Shown here piece by piece: positions 55,379-64,000 of a stretch of 64,000 bases of DNA; position 1 is the stretch's first letter; each line of letters opens with the position of its first letter. The notes beneath the pieces were generated by a model. It was not told where the DNA came from, did not search any database, and saw only the letters and a list, made by a program, of their open reading frames with translations. Made by a program: the position numbers and the translations under genes. Source of the stretch: Diospyros lotus (lineage: Eukaryota > Streptophyta > Magnoliopsida > Ericales > Ebenaceae); the NCBI RefSeq assembly GCF_014633365.1, contig NC_068340.1:20873879-20937878 (forward strand). Direction: 5' to 3'.

Positions 55379-57375
55379 TGGCTGCACTCTCACCCTGCAA
55401 TTAAAACACAATAAAAACAAATCATAATAAAGCTTTTATATTTTTTTTATTTTGGTGAGAGGTTTATACTCGCCAGTGTACGAGTGTAGTTGTAGTCCAA
55501 ATTTAAATTTATATTTTCTGGATGAATCCAGGTCGTCCACTAAGAGATTTATTTATGGCAAAAGAAAAAGAATGTCACACACACGCACACACATTTGGAC
55601 AAATTGGCAACAAGATTTTTTTTATGATTTTATTTTTTAGAAAACAGATACTAGAAAATAAAGTAAGGCAGTAATTGAAATAAATACTTAATGTGAGGAT
55701 ATAAAATTGGATAACACTTGAGTTAAGACAAGTTCAGTACCAACCCATTGATTCCCAAATTTTAGCATAAAAGATTAGCAACATTAATTTAATTTCAGAT
55801 ATGAGGGTTTGTTATTAAATGCAATTAGAGATGATGATAGTTCTAGGTTAAGCAATCCCCATACATGATATGCGGGATTCTAATTTAAGCAACCACCATA
55901 AATCCAATTGCAATTAATACACAAAACAACTAAATTAATCATCCGGGTTTGGGTATGATAGCGTTTCTAGTTCTAGTAACTCTCATACATGGCATGAAAG
56001 CTCTAAGTTAGGCTTACGCTCCAATCCAAACCTAGTGATTTTTCAATAATTAATACACACTCATACTGAAATTTAAATTAATGTTACTTATTTAAAGCGC
56101 AGCTTTCTTTGGGAATCATTGGCGTTGGACACTGTTCTTGCCTTAACCCAAGATTAGATTTAGCTACTCATCTTTATTTGAAAGTTAATTGACAGGAATT
56201 TAAATGACGTAATTTAAATAACAGAATTTAAATGACATGAATTAAAATAGTAAAAACTAACCGGCCATTTAGGCGGTGGATAATTAAAAGACAAGAATTA
56301 AAATTACAGAAATTTAAAGGCATAAACTAACCGGTTATTTAGGCGATGAATAATTAAAAGACAAAAATTAAAATTGCAGGAATTTAAAGGCATAAATTAA
56401 TCGGCCATTTAGGCGGTGAATAATTAAAAGACAATAAATGACATAAGAATTTAAAAGAAGAAAAAAAAGAAGTAAGATTATAAGAGAAAGTACTAAAGAA
56501 AATGAGAAAGAATAAGAACAATTCTCAAACAGAGAATTATAAGGAAACAACTAAACTTTTATTCAAGAATAATAATCACACTTACAAATGCAATCAAATG
56601 AGCTATTTATAGGCCACAAGATGCAATACAAACCACACAATTTCAATTATTCAATTTAGACATAATTATATCTAATAGGCACTCACACACTTAAAGTTAA
56701 ATGGATTTTAGCTATAATACACACCTAATATTAAATGGATTTTAGCTAAAATACATACCTAATAAAGCACTCATAAAGTTAAATGGATTTTAGCTATAAT
56801 ATCCACCTAATAGTTAAATGGATTTTAGCTAAAAAACACACCTAATAAAGCTCTCACATAAAAAATAAAAATAGATTTCTATAAATTGATTTTTTAATCT
56901 TCATTAAGATTAAAAATAATCCTTGGGCCTTCTCCAAATAATATTTTCCATGGGTTGCTCAAATTGGGCCTTAATTCTTCATGGGCTTGAATTCTTCATG
57001 GACTTTAATTTTTTATGGGCTTGATTTCTTCATGGATTTGAATTCTTCATGCCTAAAAAAAATAATTTAATGTTATTAATAAATTATATATTATATATAT
57101 GTATTACACATGGCACATATATATATTATATTATATTATATATATATCATATATATATTACATGCATGCATATAATGATGTATATGTATTATATATAATT
57201 TTATATATTATTATTATTATTATTAAAGTTTACTTTAAAATTTCATTTCATTCATTTTTCAATTTAAACTTGCATATAACCATAAAATATATATTAATAT
57301 CTAATTTAAACAATTTTTAAGATCAAAAGAAGGGTATAATTATAACAAAATTTTTACAAAATTAACCACTAATCA
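55379..57375 (-). repeat. 3' LTR of the Athila-like element
   Basis: 1997 bp. It contains about 2.7 copies of a 70-bp tandem unit starting at 56255, 56325 and 56395 (AACTAACCGGCCATTTAGGC) and a minus-strand TATA box (CTATAAATAG) at 56603-56612. Confidence 0.88.
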
Positions 57376-57405
57376 TACCCCCAAACTTAAACATTGCTAG
57401 TCCCT
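57376..57405 (-). other. Polypurine tract of the Athila-like element
   Basis: TACCCCCAAACTTAAACATT next to the 3' LTR reads AAGTTTGGGGGTA on the minus strand, the form seen in Athila/Calypso elements. Confidence 0.75.
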
Positions 57406-59198
57406 TAGCAATCAGACTATACACATGCCAAGCTTTATTCACAATAATTGTATGAATGTAAAAATTTCAAATTCAAAATCGAAATGCATAAAATTGAATA
57501 AATAATTTAGCATTCTAAATCAGATTTTTGGTTAAAAGTCATACAATCTCAGGAATAGCAATTAGGATAATCAACACAAAGACTTACTCCCTTGAAGTTT
57601 TGACTTCAAACCTTACTATGGATTTTTCCTCCAATAAAAAGAATTCCTCAGGTGTACACACAAGGGGGTGCACCGTTATAAGAGTAAATGCAGAACAAGT
57701 TCAAAGCTAGGTGTCATCCCAAATACAAGGAACGTATTTTCATGAAAGAACAGGGAAATTGACATAGCTTCATGATTGGAATAATGCTCTAGACGAGTAA
57801 CTTCTGAATTTAAACATAATTCCCTACTCCAAACTCGAATTCTGAGATCACATGATTTATAGCATCAAAAGGACCAGACTAGGTTGTAATGGGGCTATAA
57901 GGTTAATACGGGTTGTCAAAGAAAAGGTAGAGTGTGCAAAGGGTGTGTCGGGATTTTTTTTTTTTTTTTTTAGCATTTATTTTGAAACAGTTATGCTGAA
58001 TAGCTAAGAGAATTTGCCCCATTTTTTTTCACTTTTTTTTTTTCTTCTTTTTTTTTTCTCTTTTTTTTCTTTTTCTCTTTAAATATGAAAATAGATAAAC
58101 AAACTAATTCCCAAAATCACACCAGGTTGGATAAAATTCATATGGTTATGGGTTAAACGAGGGTAACGAAAGAAATTGTACTACAAATGGCTCAAATGGG
58201 ATAGCAAGTGAGGTTAATGTAAAGAAAGAAAAAAAAGTTAGTAGACCCAAAATGAAAGAAATTGATCCCTCTATCATGCTTCTGCAAAACGATGTTACTC
58301 AGTCATCTAATTCAGAGTTTGAAACCAGTCAAACTTATCCGCTATCATACTAGACATTCAAAGCAAATTGATGTTTTGAAACCATTGAAAAGATAAGATA
58401 AACAATAAAGTATATTAAGAGTAAGTGTTATTTCACTTAGAATTAACGGTTATTAGGCTCAAACACTCACTTGAGTAATAGTCTCCACTTCTGTTGAGGG
58501 ATCATACAGTGTACTAATCAGCTAATTACTATTACCTTTGACTTTATGACCGATAACCAATTTTTAAATTTTGAATTCCCGATGAATGCAAATTACTTAT
58601 TCTAATGCATATACGTTTTCAAATAAGAAATCAATGCATTCATGTTTCGTATTGCAAACTTAACCAGCTATCAGTGCATAACTTCAAAACTTTAGGAATA
58701 ACGTTATTTAAAACACAATTTTTTTTTTAATAAGAGCAGATAAAGATAATCAATTCACACAAGACTACAAACTAGCAATAGCAAACTCACAGTTAAATAT
58801 GAATTAGATAATTCATAACTAAACCTTACACCCTTCAACTTGAATTGCAGTAATAAATTAGGGTTGTTAGGAATACCTGTAACTCCACAAGTCCATTTTG
58901 CTGTGAACTGCTAAAACTTAAACAACAAATGAGCACACCATATATATATATATTTATATTTTCATACCAAAATAAAAATTGATGCAAGTCATAAGATAAA
59001 AAAAATGCTTCTCAAGAGTACAAAAAGTACTCCTTACTCAGCCATCTTATCAAAGACTTTGCCCAACAACATTCCACAATTTTTATTTTTTTTTTAAGAA
59101 CACAACCAAGAAAAATCCTGCAAGTTGTACAATAACTAGATGCGTCTCAAGAGTACAAAAAGTACTCATTACTCAGCCATCTTAATAAAGAGCATTTC
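57406..59198 (-). other. Non-coding 3' interior of the Athila-like element
   Basis: No convincing coding frame. It holds long T-runs (57950-58080) and, at 59004-59050 and 59145-59190, two copies of a unit with CTCAAGAGTACAAAAAGTACTC and ACTCAGCCATCTTA directly after the LOG-like stop; these may be part of the captured 3' UTR (inference). Confidence 0.5.
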
Positions 59199-59858
59199 TC
59201 ACAGTGATAAATCTAAATTAATCGGACCCCTTTGGCGCTTGTTACTAATTGCCTTAGACCAGTCTATCCGAGGCTCATGAGGATCGTACTGTGGAACATA
59301 AGCATTTAATTTCTCTAGCAGCTTATCAATGGTGGATGCAGAAATGAGAATCTTTCTTGCTGAACGAGAAATGAACTGTTGGTCCACAGCCTGATCAAGA
59401 AAAGAGAGTAACCCATCGAAAAAATGGTTAACATTTAAAAGTCCAATGGGTTTGGTATAGAGATTACTCTTGGCCCAGGAGATTATACAAAAGATTTCTT
59501 CAAGTGTTCCAAAACCTCTTGGTAAAGCAATGAAGGCATCTGACTGATAAATCTTACAAGCCATGTGCTCAGACATAGAAGTCGTTTCTATAAGTTGACC
59601 GCGTGTAATCCCAGAAATATGTGGTTCAGCTAAAGGGATTGGCATTACACCTACCACAGATGAATTTCCAAGATGTACAACTTGTGAAACATAACCATTC
59701 AATCCACAACTTCCCCCTTCATATACCAAATTAATTTTTTTCTCTCCTAATTTTTTACCAAGTTCGCTCGTTGCAAGTGCGTAACAAATATCGCTCCCAA
59801 GTTGAGAGCCACAAAGTACACATATGGTATTGATTCGACGAACTAACTGACCTTCCAT
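59199..59858 (-). CDS. LOG: LOG-like (cytokinin riboside 5'-monophosphate phosphoribohydrolase family) protein, retrotransposon-borne
   Basis: 219 aa, open and intronless. LOG enzymes release active cytokinin bases from their ribotides in the cytosol. Family marks: ICVLCGSQLG at the start (usual CVFCGSS-G), VYEGGSCGLNG at about 45-55 (usual VYGGGS-GLMG), SDAFIALPRGFGTLEE (usual ADAFIALPGGYGTLEE), then KPIGLLNV and LLSFLDQAV. Deviations: the P-G-G-x-G-T nucleotide loop has Arg for the first Gly, the first Gly of GGGS is Glu, and the MH-x-RKAEM motif that supplies the conserved Arg reads MSEHMACK. The frame is in the same orientation as the host element and follows its gag remnant. Plant LOG genes have several introns, so capture from mRNA is likely. 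Length fits the family (about 210-240 aa). Activity is doubtful. Confidence 0.85.
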   Translation of the reverse strand: MEGQLVRRINTICVLCGSQLGSDICYALATSELGKKLGEKKINLVYEGGSCGLNGYVSQVVHLGNSSVVGVMPIPLAEPHISGITRGQLIETTSMSEHMACKIYQSDAFIALPRGFGTLEEIFCIISWAKSNLYTKPIGLLNVNHFFDGLLSFLDQAVDQQFISRSARKILISASTIDKLLEKLNAYVPQYDPHEPRIDWSKAISNKRQRGPINLDLSL

Positions 59859-60147
59859 GTTTGTTCCTTTTGTATGTCTTGACGATCTTCAATACATAAA
59901 CTCGTATGGAGAAATTTTATTTAGACTGCACATAGAGAAACACTAGTTAAGTAATACAGAAAAGGAACAACTTATATGTATATATAAAATTATTTTATTA
60001 TATATTTTTATTTATTTTTTTTAGAATTTTTTTTTCTTTTCTTCCAATTAAGGATCAAATGAGTGGTTGCCCACCTAATTGTATAATATCTCCTATTCAC
60101 TACACCACTTTTAAAGTTATTTTCAAAATTATATAAATTGATTTTTC

Positions 60148-60531
60148 TCATGAATGCACATACATATTTTGAAAATATATCGTCTGGCGGTGTTGGTTTA
60201 CATCAGAGTACGATACATTAATTTGCATAAACACCTTACACATGTTTAGTTTAATTTGATCCCCAATAATATCGACTAGCCTAAAAGATAGAAATTTAGG
60301 CTTAAATGTGGATAAACTTATGACATCTTCACATTTTGGCTCTCGGATTTTATCCTCTTCTTCCTCCCAGGTTTCTTCTTTTCTCACATCATTTTGGTCT
60401 TTTTCTTCCTCCAAGGTTTCATTGACATCTACCTCACTATGATCAACCACTCTCTCTTCTTGCACCAAAGGGTGTATTGTCCTAGGGGCATCAAGTTTCT
60501 CAATTATTTCTCCATTCCTTAAGACAGTCAC
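60148..60531 (-). pseudogene. Athila-type gag C-terminal remnant
   Basis: Starts TVLRNGEIIEKL, matching the T-L-R-S/N-G-x-x-I motif just before protease in Athila polyproteins, followed by a Glu-rich linker (ETLEEEKDQNDVRKEETWEE). No protease follows; the next frame is the LOG-like one after about 290 bp. Confidence 0.55.
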
Positions 60532-60954
60532 TCCTATGTTCTGCTCCTGACTTTCACTTTAATTATGGGTTTTATTAATGGGATTTAGAGTGAGTTGGGA
60601 TGGACAGGCTCTGACATGCTCAAAGTCTATGTTAGTTGTGTCAATTGGTTCCTAATGTCTTCTGTAACTCTAATGGTGTGTTCTTGACATTTGGACATTT
60701 GTGCAAAAATTTCCATTTGGCCTTGCATAAAGAGATTGAAGGTATCTTTTAAAGAACTCCCATGAGGGGGTTGATATGCATCGAATGTAGACCCTTCATT
60801 CATTTGAAATGATTGAGGCTGGGAAATGAAGTGCTCATGTGGTTAGGCTACAAAATCATTTTCCCATGAGAAATTTGGATGAAAGTGTGAATTAGGGTGA
60901 TATGCATCAAAGTCCGAATGATAGTTTTCCTCATGGTTCTGGTAATACATTCCC

Positions 60955-61248
60955 TCATAGTTGTGTGTGTGTGTGTGTGTAACTGGATTGACCATACAAT
61001 ACCTCCTTAAAAGTAGGTATTATAGGGCAGTCATTCGTTAAATGAGCTGAAGTCTCACACACAGCACACCAAACCTCAATTTCATGGTAAGTGGGTAACA
61101 AATGGGTAGTGTCTGGTTGCAAATCAAAAGTGGTTTGCCTAAGAGGGTATAGATAATCCTTAAGAGGTCTAGACAAATCGGATTCAAAATGATCATTTTC
61201 ATCATGATAAGTATCTTGTGCAAACAGATTGTAGTAATTTTGAGACAT
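60955..61248 (-). pseudogene. gag: Athila-type gag remnant with CCHC zinc knuckle
   Basis: About 97 codons from MSQNYYN. CAVCETSAHLTNDC fits CX2CX4HX4C. The usual capsid region of 300 or more residues is absent. A (GT)n/(CA)n microsatellite at 60962-60980 truncates the end of the frame. Confidence 0.6.
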
Positions 61249-61455
61249 GAGTGTAAAGTTGACAATCAAATTGTAAGTAAAGACTCGGAATGATATGAAA
61301 CTACTGTTTCAAAATTCTACCTGATCTCAGTCTCATATACAATGCGCAAATAAAAATAAAGTAAAAGAGAAATAGAGTTACCAAATTTATCGGGAGATGT
61401 TTATTCTTTATTTATTTTTTTTATTTTTTTTTGTTCTTTTTGTTTTTGCCTTAAT

Positions 61456-61474
61456 CTCCCCGGCAACGGCGCCA
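61456..61474 (-). other. Primer binding site, tRNA-Asp type
   Basis: On the minus strand TGGCGCCGTTGCCGGGGAG is complementary to the 3' end of plant tRNA-Asp, the primer used by Athila/Calypso elements. It lies five bases from the LTR. Confidence 0.9.
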
Positions 61475-61479
61475 AAATT

Positions 61480-63518
61480 TGGCTGCACTCTCACTCTGCA
61501 ATTAAAACACAATAAAAACAAATCATAATAAAACTTTTATATTTTTTTTTATTTTGGTGAGAGGTTTATACTCGCCAGTGTACGAGTGCAGTTGTAGTCC
61601 AAATTTAAATTTATATTTTCTAGATGAATCCAGGTCGTCCACTGAGAGATTTATTTATGGCAAAAGAAAAAGAATGTCACACACACGCACACACATTTAG
61701 ACAAATTGACAACAAGGTTTTTTTTATGGTTTTATTTTTTAGACAACAGATACTAGAAAATAAATACTTAATGTGAGGATATAAAATTGGATAACACTTG
61801 AGTTAAAATAGATACTAGAAAAAGAATGTCACATACACGCACACACATTTAGACAAATTGACAACAAGGTTTTTTTTATGGTTTTATTTTTTAGACAACA
61901 GATACTAGAAAATAAATACTTAATGTGAGGATATAAAATTGGATAACACTTGAGTTAAGACAAGTTCAGTACCAACCCGTTGATTCCCAAATTTTAGCAT
62001 AAAAGATTAGCAACATTAATTTAATTTCAGATATGAGGGTTTGTTATTAAATGCAATTAGAGATGATGATAGTTCTAGGTTAAGCAATCCCCATACATGA
62101 TATGCGGGATTCTAATTTAAGCAACCACCATAAATCCAATTGCAATTAATACACAAAATAACTAAATTAATCATCCGGGTTTGAGTATGATAGCGTTTCC
62201 AGTTCTAGTAACTCTCATACATGGCATGAAAGCTCTAAGTTAGGCTTACGCTCCAATCCAAACCTAGTGATTTTTCAATAATTAATACACACTCATACTG
62301 AAATTTAAATTAATGTTACTTATTTAAAGCGCAGCTTTTTTTGGGAATCATTGGCGTTGGACACTGTCCTTGCCTTAACCCAAGATTAGATTTAGCTACT
62401 CATCTTTATTTAAAAGTTAATTGACAGGAATTTAAATGACGTGATTTAAATAACAGAATTTAAATGACAGGAATTAAAATAGTAAAAACTAACTGGCCAT
62501 TTAGGCGGTGGATAATTAAAAGATAAGAATTAAAATTACAGAAATTTAAAGGCATAAACTAACCGGTTATTTAGGCGGTGAATAATTAAAAGACAAGAAT
62601 TAAAATTGCAGGAATTTAAAGGCATAAATTAACCGGCCATTTAGGCGGTGAATAATTAAAAGACAATAAATGACATAAGAATTTAAAAGAAGAAAAAAAA
62701 GACGTAAGATTATAAGAGAAAGTACTAAAGAAAATGAGAAAGAACAAGAACAATTCTCAAAGAGAGAATTATAAGGAAACAACTAAACTTTTATTCAAGA
62801 ATAATAATCACACTTACAAATGCAATTAAGTGAGTTATTTATAGGCCACAAGATGCAATACAAACCACACATTTTCAATTATTCAATTTAGACATAATTA
62901 TATCTAATAGGCACTCACACACTTAAAGTTAAATGGATTTTAGCTATAATACACACCTAATATTAAATGGATTTTAGGTAAAATACATACCTAATAAAGC
63001 ACTCATAAAGTTAAATGGATTTTAGCTAAAACACACACCTAATAAAGCTCTCACATAAAAAATAAAAATAGATTTCTATAAATTGGTTTTTTAATCTTCA
63101 TTAGGATTAAAAATAATCCTTGGGCCTTCTCCAAATAATATCTTCCATGGGTTGCTCAAATTGGGGCTTAATTCTTCATGGGCTTGAATTCTTCATGTCT
63201 AAAAAAAACAATTTAATGTTATTAATAAATTATATATTATATATATGTATTACACATGGCACATATATATATATATTAGATTATATTATATATATATATA
63301 TTACATACATGCATATAATGATGTATATGTATTATATATAATTTTATATATTATTATTATTATTATTAAATTTTACTTTAAAATTTCATTTCATTCATTT
63401 TTCAATTTAAACTTGCATATAACCATAAAATATATATTAATATCTAATTTAAACCATTTTTAAGATCAAAAGAAGGGTATAATTATAACAAAATTTTTAT
63501 AAAATTAACCACTAATCA
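61480..63518 (-). repeat. 5' LTR of the Athila-like element
   Basis: 2039 bp. It differs from the 3' LTR mainly by a 152-bp tandem duplication (61671-61822 repeated at 61823-61974) and small deletions near 63000-63200. A minus-strand TATA box is at 62835-62844. Confidence 0.88.
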
Positions 63519-64000
63519 GCTAGGCCTTGCTTTGAGGCCCCTCATCCATTCCCTCGAGTTTCCAGTGGCTGAAAGCAGCGATAGGAGGCATGGTCAGCAG
63601 CTTGGTTGGCCATGGCAATGTCCAATCTTTCAAAAATTTCACTTTTGCCCCTTTCAAATTTTAAAATTCCATTTCAGCCTTCTCCACGAAGTCCCTGGGC
63701 TTTCCATAATTTCCATTGAGACCCTCAAGTTATATACCTTCCATTTAATCCCCGTAGATTCTGGAAAAACACTATTTCGACCTTATTTGGGCAAAATTAA
63801 AAAATTGCACTTAGATCCAAATGTACATTTTGATCGTAAGCCCTTTTATTTCCTCTCGAAACCACTTAAGGGTTGTTCCTTATGCAAAATATGAATCTCC
63901 TCGGGATCTCGTTGACTTCTCGGAAGTCTCATACAACAATTCAATTTTTCAACCTAAATCATAGTTGTATTTTAAGTGTACCAAAAATAATTTCTGATTC
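63519..64000 (-). repeat. Continuation of the split family-A Gypsy LTR, runs out of the window
   Basis: Colinear with 8540-9010 (CTAGTTG/GCTAGGCC, CCATGGCA, TTTCACTTTTGCCC, TTCCATTGAGACCCTC, CGAAACCACT). It shows that the LTR at 54690-55378 was one piece before the Athila-like insertion. Confidence 0.75.

Larger units (their letters stand above)
55379..63518 (-). mobile_element. Non-autonomous Athila-like Gypsy element carrying a LOG-like gene
   Basis: LTRs of about 2.0 kb (55379-57375 and 61480-63518), beginning TGGCTGCACTC and ending CTAATCA, enclose a 4.1 kb interior. The minus-strand order is 5' LTR, primer site for tRNA-Asp, gag zinc knuckle, gag C-part, LOG-like frame, a 1.8 kb non-coding stretch, polypurine tract and 3' LTR. 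The flanks CCTAG (55374-55378) and GCTAG (63519-63523) agree at four of five bases. No pol gene is present. The LTRs look about 95-97% identical by eye outside indels. Confidence 0.88.

Noticed and set aside
57090..57330. Tyr/Ile-rich open frames in ATATAT-rich DNA (also 63120-63463)
   Set aside because: Pure composition effect in the LTRs of the Athila-like element; the two LTR copies differ by indels.
59199..59858. LOG-like frame as an ordinary host gene that the element happens to flank
   Set aside because: It lies between the primer site and polypurine tract of one LTR pair, in element orientation, and lacks introns.

Overview
This 64 kb window is plant nuclear DNA, most likely from a eudicot; I cannot name the species. 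The evidence is three spliced host genes with GT-AG introns of plant type, AT-rich intergenic DNA, small MITE-like elements, and large nested LTR retrotransposons of plant lineages (SIRE-like Copia, Tat, Athila and chromovirus-like Gypsy). Reading was by eye, so junctions are approximate unless a target-site duplication (TSD) or splice signal fixes them.

Layout. 1-4830: a young SIRE-like Copia element that keeps only gag, inserted into an older Gypsy LTR whose end survives at 4831-5244. 5245-9235: a MITE candidate, then two truncated LTRs of the same Gypsy family lying tail to tail. 9236-11426: AT-rich DNA. 11427-15888 (-): a 12-exon gene for a GRWD1/Rrb1-type WD40 ribosome-assembly protein, with a telo-box, site II motif and TATA box upstream. 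16884-20260 (-): an 11-exon gene for a protein with a C2-like N-terminus and a C-terminal membrane anchor. 21207-33036: a rearranged Tat element whose inner part is a giant palindrome (arms of about 4.4 kb), flanked as one unit by the 5-bp TSD CTAAT. 33329-36913 (-): a two-exon gene for a small single-pass membrane protein. 38810-47277: a young Tat element (TSD CTTAT) with an open 1432-codon gag-pol frame on the minus strand and an intact spliced antisense gene on the plus strand; most of its gag is deleted. 47278-51030: intergenic, with a hAT-type MITE and a degenerate minisatellite. 51030-64000: layered old LTRs, with a non-autonomous Athila-like element (55379-63518) inserted into a Gypsy LTR.

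The most unusual object is in that Athila-like element. Between its gag remnant and its polypurine tract it carries an open, intronless, sense-oriented 219-codon frame resembling LOG, the cytokinin-activating phosphoribohydrolase, with several conserved active-site positions changed. It looks like a host gene captured through mRNA by a retrotransposon. The second most unusual object is the palindromic Tat element: both arms share premature stops, so they probably come from one defective template. The Tat elements also show a three-layer design: pol on one strand, a separate spliced gene on the other, and tandem repeats between them.

The host genes show no operon-like link. All three lie on the minus strand, and the WD40 and C2-like genes are about 1 kb apart.
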